Source: Mucilaginibacter saanensis
GTDB lineage: Bacteria; Bacteroidota; Bacteroidia; Sphingobacteriales; Sphingobacteriaceae
NCBI RefSeq assembly: GCF_014200575.1
Contig: NZ_JACHBZ010000019.1
Coordinates: 60,800-124,799 of the forward strand
Direction: 5' to 3'
DNA length: 64,000 bases
Each line of letters begins with the position of its first letter. Positions within the stretch are counted from its first letter, which is position 1. The position numbers and the translations under genes are program-made. Shown in pieces: positions 26,350 through 36,521 of the stretch. The notes under the pieces were generated by a model. The model saw only the letters and a program-made list of their open reading frames with translations, was not told the origin of the DNA and did no database searches.

Positions 26350-27336
26350 ATGCATAAAATTTCAAAAATTGCAGTTTTAACTTCGGGCGGCGATGCCCCC
26401 GGGATGAACCCCTGCATAAGGGCGGTTGTTAGAACAGCATTATATAACGGTCTTGAGGTTGTAGGTGTAAGGCAAGGTTACAAAGGGCTTATCGAAAACG
26501 ACATGTACGACATGAGTACCCGTTCGGTAAGTAACATACTTAATTTGGGCGGTACTATTTTAAAAACGGCCCGTTGCCTGCCTTTTAAAGAAGATGCAGG
26601 TATGGACACGGCCTACAAACATTTAAAAGAACGTGGTGTTGATGCCCTGGTAGTTATTGGCGGTGATGGTACTTTCACCGGCGCTTTACGCTTTTCCAGA
26701 AAATTTCCTGATATAGCCGTAATGGGCGTACCCGGAACTATTGATAATGACCTTTGCGGATCAACCTATACCCTCGGTTTTGATACGGCAACCAATACCG
26801 TTATCGAGGCTATTGATAAAATACGCGATACTGCTGATGCACATGACCGCCTGTTCTTTATTGAAGTAATGGGTCGTGATTCTGGAGCTATTGCCCTGCG
26901 CGCGGGCATTTCATGCGGAGCTGAAGCCATTTTACTCCCTGAAAAACAAACTGCCATTGAGGATCTGATCAAGAACCTGAAAGAGGGTAAATCAAACAAA
27001 AAATCATCAAGCATAGTGATTGTTGCCGAAGGCGATAAAAACGGCGGTGTTTATGACGTAGCCAAGGCGGTTCAAAAAGAAATTAATGACTACGATATTA
27101 AAGTAACTATATTAGGCCACTTGCAAAGAGGCGGCAGCCCGTCAAGCTTTGACCGTATTTTGGGCAGCAGACTTGGCTTTGCCGCTGTAAATGCGTTAAT
27201 TGCAGGCGAAACACAAAAAATGGTAGGTTTGCAGGCCAACCACATCCTGCTTACCAGTTTAGAAGATGCCCTTAACAATCATGAATTTAAGCTGGAAGCC
27301 GATCTGTTGCAGATGGTTGAGGTATTATCAATATAG
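26350..27336 (+). CDS. pfkA: ATP-dependent 6-phosphofructokinase
   Basis: This is 328 residues, normal for bacterial Pfk-1. TSGGDAPGMNPCIRA binds ATP, and VIGGDGTFTG carries the Gly typical of ATP- rather than pyrophosphate-dependent enzymes. GVPGTIDNDLCG holds the catalytic Asp and Thr, MGRDSGAIA and LGHLQRGGSPSSFDR bind fructose-6-phosphate. It commits glucose to glycolysis in the cytoplasm. It is the first gene of a tight operon: the next start is 3 bases after its stop, and gap follows. Regulation by the divergent Nudix-type protein is likely from layout. Confidence 0.96.
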   Translation: MHKISKIAVLTSGGDAPGMNPCIRAVVRTALYNGLEVVGVRQGYKGLIENDMYDMSTRSVSNILNLGGTILKTARCLPFKEDAGMDTAYKHLKERGVDALVVIGGDGTFTGALRFSRKFPDIAVMGVPGTIDNDLCGSTYTLGFDTATNTVIEAIDKIRDTADAHDRLFFIEVMGRDSGAIALRAGISCGAEAILLPEKQTAIEDLIKNLKEGKSNKKSSSIVIVAEGDKNGGVYDVAKAVQKEINDYDIKVTILGHLQRGGSPSSFDRILGSRLGFAAVNALIAGETQKMVGLQANHILLTSLEDALNNHEFKLEADLLQMVEVLSI

Positions 27337-27339
27337 TTA

Positions 27340-28188
27340 ATGATTGCAGTTGTATATAGCGGTTCGTATTTTGCACATTGGCGCCTGGCCGATAAGGGCA
27401 GAACTGTGGCCTCTTTTAAAACCAATGGCATAAACCCCTATTTTAACGACGAGAAGCACATACTGCAACTGCTCAACAAAAACATTAACCTCATACACCA
27501 TGCCGAAGAAATAAAACGTATTTATTTTTTTGGTGCCGGTGCATCATCAAATGAGCGCAAGCAAATTGTTCATAATGCACTCTCGGCCTTTTTTAAGTTT
27601 GGTAAAGTAACTGTTGAACATGATATTACCGCGGCTGCAATTGCCTGCTGTAAAAACTCACCGGGCATTATCAGCATTTGTGGCAGCGGCTCAAACGCGG
27701 GCTGGTACGATGGCAGAAAAGTGCAGCCAAACAATTATGGCCTGGGCTATATTTTGGCAGATGAAGGCTCGGGCAACTGGCTGGGCCGGCAGCTGATCAA
27801 AGGATTTATGAATGAAACCCTGCCGCCCAACATCCGCAAAAAATTCATCCATAAATACGATGCAGACCGCAAAACGCTGCTTGAAAAAGTTTACAGGCAA
27901 AAACAACCCGCCTTGTTTTTAAGTTCGTTTACCGATTTTTACCTGGAAAACCGTGATGATCATCATCTGCAAAGCGTCATAAAAAAAGGATTTAGCAAGC
28001 TAATTTCTACATATTTATTACCTTTATCTAAGCAACATCCCGGAGCCTCCATTCATTTTGCGGGCACGGTAGCTGCTAACTTTCAGGAACATTTATATGA
28101 AGCTGCTGCCGAGGCTAACCTTCAAATAGCAAACATTATAAAAGAACCCATAAATAATTTATTAACCTACTATTCAAATAAAAATTAA
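27340..28188 (+). CDS. BadF/BadG-like kinase paralogue lacking phosphate-1 motif
   Basis: This 282-residue protein aligns over its whole length with the kinase at 24556: NPYFNDEKHILQLLN, YFFGAGASS, VEHDITAAAI, YILADEGSGNWLGRQLI and IANIIKEPINNL all correspond. But residues 6-12, DGGSTKT in the paralogue, read YSGSYFA here. The Mg/phosphate-binding Asp, Thr and Lys are all lost, while the phosphate-2 loop (CGSGSNAG) and central Asp survive. It is probably a pseudokinase that may still bind a sugar or nucleotide. It is sandwiched between pfkA (3-base gap) and gap (6-base gap), so it is co-expressed with glycolysis. Confidence 0.82.
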   Translation: MIAVVYSGSYFAHWRLADKGRTVASFKTNGINPYFNDEKHILQLLNKNINLIHHAEEIKRIYFFGAGASSNERKQIVHNALSAFFKFGKVTVEHDITAAAIACCKNSPGIISICGSGSNAGWYDGRKVQPNNYGLGYILADEGSGNWLGRQLIKGFMNETLPPNIRKKFIHKYDADRKTLLEKVYRQKQPALFLSSFTDFYLENRDDHHLQSVIKKGFSKLISTYLLPLSKQHPGASIHFAGTVAANFQEHLYEAAAEANLQIANIIKEPINNLLTYYSNKN

Positions 28189-29190
<1,002 letters not shown>

Positions 29191-29216
29191 TCTTAACTCA
29201 TCAATCTTTAATTTAT

Positions 29217-29252
29217 ACAACAAAGCCCTGGTAATAATCGGGGCTTTGTTGT
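29217..29252 (+). terminator. terminator of pfkA-gap operon
   Basis: ACAACAAAGCCC/GGGCTTTGTTGT form a perfect twelve-pair stem with a twelve-base loop, followed by TTTTT. It lies 27 bases after the gap stop. Confidence 0.85.
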
Positions 29253-29310
29253 TTTTTGAAAAAAATGCAATGGCATCCTTTCATTTCCTATATACCTTTT
29301 CCCGTTCAAA

Positions 29311-30036
29311 CTACCACGGTGTTTCGCCGTAATCGCTTACAAATTTACCGGTGGGGCCATCGGCAGCCAGCATAGCATATTGAACAATTGGAGCAGCAGC
29401 ATCCTCTACCTTTTTATACCCTCTGTTTTGATTAAACTCGGTATTAGTATAACCTGGGTTTACAGCATTTACCTTAAAGGTATCCTTCAATTCAAAAGCC
29501 AAAGCAACGGTGTAAGCATTTAGTGCTGTTTTTGACGGACCATAAGCTGCAGATTTATAAGGATAAAACTCCCATGCAGGATCATTATGTAACGTAAGTG
29601 AAGCAAGATCAGAGCTTACATTCACTATTCTTGGATTTGCAGACTTTTTAAGCAGATCCATAAATATGCGTACCGTACGTATAGCGCCAAAAAAATTGGT
29701 GTCAAACACTTTTCTAAGATTAGCATCAGAAGCACCCGAAGCAACCTCCGTAAATATACCCGGGATACCCGCGTTATTGATCAATACATCAAGTTTATCC
29801 GTGCGTTTTGCCAGGCTATCATGTGCTTGCTTTACTGATTGTTCGTCGGTAACATCAATCAGCAGCAATTCTACATCCGCGAATCCTTCTAACTGTAATT
29901 GCTCAACAGCTTTTTTGCCGTTGTCCTGATCCCTGCTTCCTAAAAAAATATGGTAACCGGCTTTTGCCAGCTGGCGTGCGGTTTCCAGGCCAATACCTTT
30001 ATTGGCTCCGGTTATTAAAACTGTTTGTTTATTCAT
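29311..30036 (-). CDS. SDR-family oxidoreductase
   Basis: This is a 241-residue classical short-chain dehydrogenase. The cofactor motif is TGANKGIGLETA, with SRDQDN after strand 2 suggesting NADP preference. NNAG is at 87-90, Ser141/142 are in VNVSSDL, and Tyr165 and Lys169 are in YGPSK. The VNAVNPGYTNTEFN loop and NRGYKKVEDAA tail resemble carbonyl-reductase-like SDRs of Bacteroidota. The substrate is unknown. It starts 52 bases before the stop-proximal end of an AraC-type regulator on the same strand, which may control it. Confidence 0.93.
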   Translation of the reverse strand: MNKQTVLITGANKGIGLETARQLAKAGYHIFLGSRDQDNGKKAVEQLQLEGFADVELLLIDVTDEQSVKQAHDSLAKRTDKLDVLINNAGIPGIFTEVASGASDANLRKVFDTNFFGAIRTVRIFMDLLKKSANPRIVNVSSDLASLTLHNDPAWEFYPYKSAAYGPSKTALNAYTVALAFELKDTFKVNAVNPGYTNTEFNQNRGYKKVEDAAAPIVQYAMLAADGPTGKFVSDYGETPW

Positions 30037-30087
30037 ATAGCAAAGCTACAGTGGCAATTTTCAATAGCTGCTGTACTTAGCGCGGCA

Positions 30088-30993
30088 TTACTGGTACATT
30101 TCCCGGATTTGCTGGCGATAACTTACCGGGGTAGTATCGGCAATACGCTTAAAAAAATGGTTAAAATAAGCGGCATCTTCAAAACCAAGCTCGTTTGCAA
30201 TTTGCTTAACCGAAAGTTCCGTATGTAACAGCCTTCGTTTGGCCTCCACAATAAGCCGGTGATGGATATGGGTAATAGCCGTTTTGCCGCTCTGCTGCTT
30301 CACCAGGTCATTCAGATAACCCGGTGTTAGGTTCAATTTATCTGCATAGGTTGCTACCTCATGCAGCTCATGATAATGCCTGCTGATAAGCTCCTGAAAG
30401 CTTTTAAGCACAAAATGATTGGGGTTGACGCGACTTTTGGCAAATTGGTTGGTATACAACCGGCTCAGATATATCACCAGTACACGCAGCCATGAGCCAA
30501 GCATCTGGTTGCGCCAATTACTATCTGCGTTAAATTCGGCAACCATTTTAAGCATCACCTCTTCAACAAAGCGAATATCCTCTGCACTTAGCAACAACTC
30601 GTGCCCCGCTGCCGGATTTTGTATAATGGGCAGCTGTTTTAAAGTGCGGTTCTCTTCCAGCTGCAGAAACTCGTCGGTAAAACTGGCCATAAGCCCTTCC
30701 ATGGGGCCCGCATGTTCTTTAAGATGCACCTGCTGCGGAACGGTAAAATAAAAGGTATCCGCTTTAACAGTATAGGGCATAAAATCAATCCAGTGACGGT
30801 TATTTCCTTGCTTTACCAGTACAAACAGGTAATAATCTTTACGATGGGGTAGCAGAAAAGCAGGATCCAGTCTAAACTCACCACAGCTTGCCTGGGCTTG
30901 GTGCACCTCAATCATGCTGTTGCCAACGCCGTTACTTTGCGTGAGCGGATAAGTAGGTATTGTCGGTTTTTCGGCAGCTGTTAGCGTTGACAT
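30088..30993 (-). CDS. AraC-family transcriptional regulator
   Basis: This is 301 residues. The N-terminal half is a cupin-like ligand domain (HWIDFMPYTVKADTFYFTVP, QQVHLKEHAGPMEG). The C-terminal 100 residues are the double helix-turn-helix, with LNLTPGYLNDLVKQQSGK as the first recognition region and LSVKQIANELGFEDAAYFNH as the second, ending FFKRIADTTPVSYRQ. The SDR gene follows on the same strand with a 51-base gap. An SDR directly downstream of such a regulator is a common arrangement, so it probably regulates that gene in response to a small molecule. Confidence 0.92.
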   Translation of the reverse strand: MSTLTAAEKPTIPTYPLTQSNGVGNSMIEVHQAQASCGEFRLDPAFLLPHRKDYYLFVLVKQGNNRHWIDFMPYTVKADTFYFTVPQQVHLKEHAGPMEGLMASFTDEFLQLEENRTLKQLPIIQNPAAGHELLLSAEDIRFVEEVMLKMVAEFNADSNWRNQMLGSWLRVLVIYLSRLYTNQFAKSRVNPNHFVLKSFQELISRHYHELHEVATYADKLNLTPGYLNDLVKQQSGKTAITHIHHRLIVEAKRRLLHTELSVKQIANELGFEDAAYFNHFFKRIADTTPVSYRQQIREMYQ

Positions 30994-31077
30994 ACGTTAA
31001 AATAACGAAATTTATAGGAAAATCATATCAGCCGGTTGTAACAGCGACGAACTTAAAAATCAAAAACTCGTTATTAT

Positions 31078-31160
31078 AAGGAGCGAACTATCTATTATGC
31101 AGCGTGTATGTAAACCTCGGTATCAATAGATAGATTCTTCACTCTCGCTCAGGATGACAA
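31078..31160. repeat. dispersed inverted-repeat element, copy 2
   Basis: The left arm GAGCGAACTATCTATT and a right arm from 31125 (AATAGATAGATTCTTC onward) are imperfect inverted repeats. The right end TAGATTCTTC...CGCTCAGGATGACA closely matches the right end of the element at 11116-11187. The central part differs, which suggests an old family with conserved ends. Confidence 0.55.
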
Positions 31161-31174
31161 CTTTTTAAATGATA

Positions 31175-31366
31175 TCACATCAACTCGCTATCTTTCTTTT
31201 CGTGATAGGTTTTATAGGCCAGGTAAAAAAACAACAGGGCGGGCAGTGCATTAAGCAACACCGCTTTAGGGCTGACGTCGGGGTAGGTTACAATAACCTC
31301 CACTATCAGCGAAATCAATAAAATTGAACCTATAACGATATACAGGTAACGAAATTTAGGATTCAT
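31175..31366 (-). CDS. small two-span membrane protein
   Basis: Started at the ATG at 31366 (MNPKFRYLYIVIGSILL), this is 63 residues: a first span at about 9-26, a loop VTYPDVSPKAV, a second span at about 37-53, and a charged tail HEKKDSELM. No family is recognised. It lies 66 bases downstream of the glycogen branching enzyme on the same strand and may be transcribed with it. Confidence 0.6.
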   Translation of the reverse strand: MNPKFRYLYIVIGSILLISLIVEVIVTYPDVSPKAVLLNALPALLFFYLAYKTYHEKKDSELM

Positions 31367-31432
31367 GGATAATAAATAAAACAACGTAACCATTAGCCTG
31401 GTTACATTGTTTTAAAGAATATGTTGGAATTA

Positions 31433-33607
31433 TCAGCGTTTCAACTCATATTTTGGCGGCGCATCACTTACTCTTTTTAATATTACGGCGCCCAACGGCG
31501 GTAAGGTAATACTTACAGAGTTTTCTTTGCCATGCCACTTTTGCGGTTCGGTATTTACCGGATCGTAGTTGATGAGCCCGCTACCCCAGAATTTTTCAGC
31601 ATCGGAGTTAAATATCTCTTTCCATTTACCGGCAGCTGTTACGCCAATACGGTAGTTATGACGTGGCACAGGTGTTAAGTTTAAAATAATAACCAGGTTA
31701 TCTTTTTCATGATGCCCCATACGGCCATAAACCAGTACAGAATCATTGGCGTTTCCGCCGTCTATCCATTCAAAACCGGTAAAGTCAAAGCCTTTTTCGT
31801 ATAATGCCGGTTCATCACGGTATAAATGGTTCAGGGCTTTAACCGTTGCTGACATCCCCTGGTGATTGGCATACTCCATTACATGCCATTGTAACGACTG
31901 GCCAAAATCCCATTCCTCGCCCTGGCCAAATTCGGCCCCCATAAACAGCAACTTGGTACCCGGATGCGTAAACATGTACGCGTACATGGAGCGCAGATTG
32001 GCAAATTGCTGCCACTCATCGCCAGGCATTTTACGCAGCATAGAGCCCTTGCCATACACTACCTCATCATGCGAGAAGGGCAGCATAAAGTTTTCGGTAA
32101 AGGCATATATGGTACTAAAGGTAATTTCGTTTTGATGATATTTACGATTGATGGGATCTTCTTTAAAATAGTCTATAGTATCGTGCATCCAGCCCATCAT
32201 CCATTTCATACCGAAACCTAAACCACCCAAATAAACCGGGCGACTAACACCTGTAAAGGAGGTTGACTCTTCGGCAATGGTTTGTGTTGACGGGAAATGG
32301 CTATAAACGGCTACGTTAAACTCCTTTAAGAAAGATATGGCTTCCAGGTTTTCGTTACCGCCGTAAATGTTAGCCTCCCACTCGCCATGTTTGCGCGAAT
32401 AATCGAGGTAAAGCATAGAGGCTACCGCGTCAACACGTAAGCCGTCGGCATGGTAACGGTCAAGCCAAAACAGGGCGTTACTGATCAGGAAAGCCCTTAC
32501 CTCATTACGGCCGTAATTAAATATGTATGATTTCCAGTCGGGATGGAAGCCTTTACGGGCATCTGCATGTTCATACAGGTGCGTGCCGTCAAACTTGTAA
32601 AGGGCATGTATATCACCCGGGAAGTGAGAAGGAACCCAATCCAGTATAACCCCAATGCCTGCAGCATGAAACTGCTCTATCAGGTACATCAGTTCCTGTG
32701 GCGAGCCATAGCGTGAAGCTGCGGCAAAATAACCAGATATCTGGTATCCCCAGCTCGGATAATATGGGTGCTCCATAATAGGCATAAACTCTACATGCGT
32801 AAAGCCCATTTCCTTCACATAGGGTACTAATTTATGTGCCAGTTCCGTATAGGTTAAAAACTGATCAGGGCTTTCGGGGCTACGTGCCCATGAGCCTAAA
32901 TGTACCTCGTAAACACTGTAGGGTTTATCAAGCCCATTGTGTTCATGACGGTTAGCCATCCAGTCGTTATCTTTCCATTCATAAAAGGTATCCGCAACAA
33001 TTGATGCTGTGCTCGGGGGTACTTCCCAGCGCAGCGCAAACGGATCGGCCTTTTCCAGGTCCTCGCCAGTTGATGATTTAATGTAATATTTATAGGTTTC
33101 GCCAACACCAATGTTCGGTATAAAACCCTCCCAGATACCTGACGAGTCCCACCGGGCATTTAAGCTGTGCGAACCGCGGTTCCAGCCGTTAAAATTGGCA
33201 ATAACTGATACATACTGCGCATTTGGCGCCCAAACTGCAAAATAGGTCCCCACCACTCCATTCAACTCCTCTACATGCGAACCAAACTTCTCATACAGCT
33301 TATAATGTTTACCCGATTTAAATAAACCAATATCAAAATCAGTAAAACGACTGTAAGGCTCAACCGCCTTTGAGATTACGTGCGTTTTTTGTTCTGCAGC
33401 CTTGGCTTTAACTGCTTTGGTTTTAGGCGCCGCAGTTTTTTCGGCTTCGGCAGCCTTTACCTTAGGCTTAGCCACTTTTTTTGTTGAAGCAACTTCTGCT
33501 GCGGGTGCAACAGTTTTATCTGCTGCTTTTGCTTTTACAGCTTTTTTTTCTTTTACGGGCTTTGCTTCGGGTAAAGAGGGTTCGGTTTTCTTAGTTTGTT
33601 TGGCCAT
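31433..33607 (-). CDS. glgB: 1,4-alpha-glucan branching enzyme with basic N-terminal tail
   Basis: This is 724 residues. The last 640 are a complete GH13 branching enzyme: a CBM48 domain (GTYFAVWAPNAQYVSVIANF) and a TIM barrel with nucleophile Asp in DGLRVDAVASMLY. The acid Glu is in TIAEESTSF, and PFSHDEVVYGKGSM holds the third acidic residue. It makes alpha-1,6 branches in glycogen. The first 85 residues are a Lys/Ala/Pro-rich low-complexity tail (KEKKAVKAKAADKT, PKTKAVKAKAAEQK) resembling histone-H1-like tails and not usual for GlgB. It has its own unit, because a terminator separates it from GH31 upstream. Confidence 0.94.
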   Translation of the reverse strand: MAKQTKKTEPSLPEAKPVKEKKAVKAKAADKTVAPAAEVASTKKVAKPKVKAAEAEKTAAPKTKAVKAKAAEQKTHVISKAVEPYSRFTDFDIGLFKSGKHYKLYEKFGSHVEELNGVVGTYFAVWAPNAQYVSVIANFNGWNRGSHSLNARWDSSGIWEGFIPNIGVGETYKYYIKSSTGEDLEKADPFALRWEVPPSTASIVADTFYEWKDNDWMANRHEHNGLDKPYSVYEVHLGSWARSPESPDQFLTYTELAHKLVPYVKEMGFTHVEFMPIMEHPYYPSWGYQISGYFAAASRYGSPQELMYLIEQFHAAGIGVILDWVPSHFPGDIHALYKFDGTHLYEHADARKGFHPDWKSYIFNYGRNEVRAFLISNALFWLDRYHADGLRVDAVASMLYLDYSRKHGEWEANIYGGNENLEAISFLKEFNVAVYSHFPSTQTIAEESTSFTGVSRPVYLGGLGFGMKWMMGWMHDTIDYFKEDPINRKYHQNEITFSTIYAFTENFMLPFSHDEVVYGKGSMLRKMPGDEWQQFANLRSMYAYMFTHPGTKLLFMGAEFGQGEEWDFGQSLQWHVMEYANHQGMSATVKALNHLYRDEPALYEKGFDFTGFEWIDGGNANDSVLVYGRMGHHEKDNLVIILNLTPVPRHNYRIGVTAAGKWKEIFNSDAEKFWGSGLINYDPVNTEPQKWHGKENSVSITLPPLGAVILKRVSDAPPKYELKR

Positions 33608-33857
33608 GATATAATAACCGGTTAAGGTATGTTAGAATAACCCAATTTACGGGAATGAGTTTGGTTTATATAATATCAAATATATTAATATCCCAACACG
33701 ATCAAAGGATTATGCAATATTTAGGGATTTATTTTTGATTTGGCCATAAATTATCAGTTGGTAAACTAATCCTACTCCGCCATACCTGATGCATAAGGCT
33801 CACATTGGGAAAATCAACTACTCAGATCATTTGCTTACCCAAAAGGCTTTTAAGTAA

Positions 33858-33882
33858 AAAGGCTCCGTTTACCGGAGCCTTT
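33858..33882 (-). terminator. terminator after GH31 gene
   Basis: AAAGGCTCCG/CGGAGCCTTT form a perfect ten-pair stem with a five-base loop, followed on the minus strand by T residues. It lies four bases after the GH31 stop, so GH31 and glgB are separate units. Confidence 0.85.
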
Positions 33883-33886
33883 CTGA

Positions 33887-36361
33887 TTATTTTGTGATTT
33901 CGATATACTTAAAATTCTTACTGAATTTAAACTCTACCGTACCATCGGTGTTGATGCTGAAGTCGCTCACTGTCTTGCCATCGGCAATTATTTTGCCTGG
34001 TTTAAATGGTAAGCCAATAATATTGAGGTGGTAGCCCTCATAACGCGGGGTATACAAACCTTCCATACTTTGACTTATACTAAACAGACGTGAAGTTCCG
34101 TTTACTACAAATTTTTTCTCCAGATAAATATCCTGCTCATAGGCAAATGTTTCGCCATAATCTTCAAACAGGAAGGAGTTAACTTCGTAATCGGTATAGT
34201 AAACATTTAGCTTAACCTCTTCAATTTCATGCTGGCCTACGTATTGCATTACCGGATACTCGGGTATTACAGAACCTGCCTTGATAAATACCGGCAGTGT
34301 TTCCAGCGGTGTTTGTACCAATACCTCTTTGCCACCATCAACTGTTTCATGACTCCAGAAGTTAAACCACTTCCCTTTAGGCAAATATACATTACGACTG
34401 GTTTGACCAGGTTCCATTACCGGACATATCAGTATTTTATCACCATAAGTAAACTCATCCTGCCTGAAGTGATTTAACATCAAATCCTGCTCATGCATCA
34501 CTATGGGTCTTAAAATAGGGAAACCATAGCGGTGGTGCTCCCAAAAAGTAGAATATAAATAAGGCAGCAATCGGTAACGCAGCTCAATAAACTTGCGGTT
34601 AATGGCTGTAAATGGTTCACCAAAGCTCCAGGGCTCACGCTCCTTGGTATCGCCGGCAGAGTGCGCCCGCATAAATGGCGAAAATGTACCCATTTGTATC
34701 CAGCGGGTAAACAGCTCACCATCGGGCTCGCCGCTAAAGCCGCCTATATCTGTACCACAAAACGGTATACCTGATATAGACAGGCGCTGGCATTGGATAT
34801 TACCTAATTTAAGATGCTCCCATGATGCCACGTTATCGCCCGTCCAAACAGATGAAAAACGTTGCACACCTGAATAACCTGCCCTGGTAATAGTGAACGG
34901 ACGTTTATTTTTCATAATGTTGCGTAATCCCTCATAGGTTGAGCGCACCATTTGCATGCCATACACATTATGCGCCTTGCGGTGCGATCCACGGAAACCG
35001 TCATACTGGTGGCGCACATCATCAGGGAAAGTGCCGGCGCCAAACACAGCAGGTTCATTCATATCGTTCCATACTCCGGCTACGCCCATTTGTACCAGCT
35101 CATCAAACAAACCACCCCACCAGGTACGTACCTCTGGGTTGGTAAAATCAGGAAACTGGCAGCGGCCCGGCCATACGTGGCCTTCCATAAAGTAGTCATC
35201 ACTGCGGCGGCAGAAATATCTGTTCTCTTTACCCTGCTTAAATACTTCGTAATTATCATCAACCCGTATACCTGGATCAATGATCACCACGGTTTTAAAA
35301 CCATCGGCAGCTAGTTCGCTGATCATCTTTTTAGGATCAGGGAAATACTTGCGGTTCCAGGTGAAACAACGGTACCCATCCATATAGTCAATATCCAAGT
35401 AAATGCCATCACAAGGGATCTTGTTTTCGCGGAAACCATTGGTGATCTTTTTTACCTTGGCCTCGGGATAGTAGCTCCAGCGGCATTGGTGATAACCCAG
35501 TGCCCACAGAGGTGGCATAGGATGCGTACCGGTTAAAATATGGTAGCTTTTAACCACATCCATCATGTGCGGCCCGTGGATATAATAATATTGCAGCTCA
35601 CCGCCATCGGCCCAGAAACTTGTTTTGGTGGCATCCTCGCCGCCAAAGTCAAACTGTGCCTTAAAGGTATTATCAAAGAAAATACCGTGTGCAATACCCT
35701 CATTTACGCTGATATAAAACGGAATGCTGCGATAAAGCGGATCCTGGTTCCATTGAAATGAATAGGCATCGGTATTCCAGTTTTTTAACCTTTTACCGCG
35801 CAGATTAAACTCGGTTGGTTTATCGCCCAGGCCAAAAAAGCTTTCGTTCGGGCTGCATGTTTTGGTACAAAAAACGTAGTAACCGCCAAACTTCACATTC
35901 TCTTCCCAGTGCATAGGCACTGCATCGGCGCTGGTTATGTGGTTGTTACTATCAGAAAAAGATATAAAAAAGTCTTCTTTACGGATATGACAGTTTATCG
36001 ATTTAGTGGCTACCCGAAATTCAGTATCATCTTCATATAAAGTAAATTCCGCTGCGTTATGCACCAGCTTGGGTACTGCATAAGAAAACTCTTCCAGAAA
36101 AACACTGTGCGGTGCGAGCCTTACGCGTATAATTTCGTCAGTTACAACAACAACCTCAACCTTGGCATCACCATCAGTAAAGTAGAATTTATTACCCAAT
36201 TGGTCGGCGTGATTGGGAACGCCCAGATATTTTTTGATGATGGGCTTAATGCCATCAGCGGGATTATTTAAGTGGTGAAACTCCTCTTCTTCCTCAAGTA
36301 AATTTTCGGCTTCAACTAACTTGCTGGTTATCAGCTCCTCGTTTGGTATATTACTTTCCAT
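33887..36361 (-). CDS. GH31 alpha-glucosidase, cytoplasmic
   Basis: This is 824 residues without a signal peptide. An N-terminal beta domain (to about 235) precedes the catalytic barrel. GVWNDMNEPAVF carries the nucleophile Asp, and the acid/base lies in the MRAHSAGDTKEREPW region. YLDIDYMDGYRCFTWN and YHQCRWSYY shape the -1 subsite, as in alpha-glucosidase II-type enzymes. It would release glucose from non-reducing ends of maltodextrins. The absence of export signals in this and in the neighbouring GH13 and GH65 indicates intracellular breakdown. The start is 160 bases downstream of the GH13 stop, with a short TTAATGA/TCATTAA palindrome in the gap. Confidence 0.93.
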   Translation of the reverse strand: MESNIPNEELITSKLVEAENLLEEEEEFHHLNNPADGIKPIIKKYLGVPNHADQLGNKFYFTDGDAKVEVVVVTDEIIRVRLAPHSVFLEEFSYAVPKLVHNAAEFTLYEDDTEFRVATKSINCHIRKEDFFISFSDSNNHITSADAVPMHWEENVKFGGYYVFCTKTCSPNESFFGLGDKPTEFNLRGKRLKNWNTDAYSFQWNQDPLYRSIPFYISVNEGIAHGIFFDNTFKAQFDFGGEDATKTSFWADGGELQYYYIHGPHMMDVVKSYHILTGTHPMPPLWALGYHQCRWSYYPEAKVKKITNGFRENKIPCDGIYLDIDYMDGYRCFTWNRKYFPDPKKMISELAADGFKTVVIIDPGIRVDDNYEVFKQGKENRYFCRRSDDYFMEGHVWPGRCQFPDFTNPEVRTWWGGLFDELVQMGVAGVWNDMNEPAVFGAGTFPDDVRHQYDGFRGSHRKAHNVYGMQMVRSTYEGLRNIMKNKRPFTITRAGYSGVQRFSSVWTGDNVASWEHLKLGNIQCQRLSISGIPFCGTDIGGFSGEPDGELFTRWIQMGTFSPFMRAHSAGDTKEREPWSFGEPFTAINRKFIELRYRLLPYLYSTFWEHHRYGFPILRPIVMHEQDLMLNHFRQDEFTYGDKILICPVMEPGQTSRNVYLPKGKWFNFWSHETVDGGKEVLVQTPLETLPVFIKAGSVIPEYPVMQYVGQHEIEEVKLNVYYTDYEVNSFLFEDYGETFAYEQDIYLEKKFVVNGTSRLFSISQSMEGLYTPRYEGYHLNIIGLPFKPGKIIADGKTVSDFSINTDGTVEFKFSKNFKYIEITK

Positions 36362-36521
36362 TCAAATTTATTAGGTGGTTCTGTAAATATGTATAATGTG
36401 TACTTACTACGCAATATACAACAATTGAATTAATGAAAAATCATTAACCATGCCATTAAAAGCAATTTGACGCATTAAATTTATTTTTTTTGTTAACAAT
36501 TGTGAATCAGGATTGTGACCA

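Noticed and set aside
36430..36447. TTAATGA/TCATTAA palindrome before GH31
   Set aside because: Seven-base AT-rich arms in an AT-rich gap are weak evidence for an operator; noted only in the GH31 entry.
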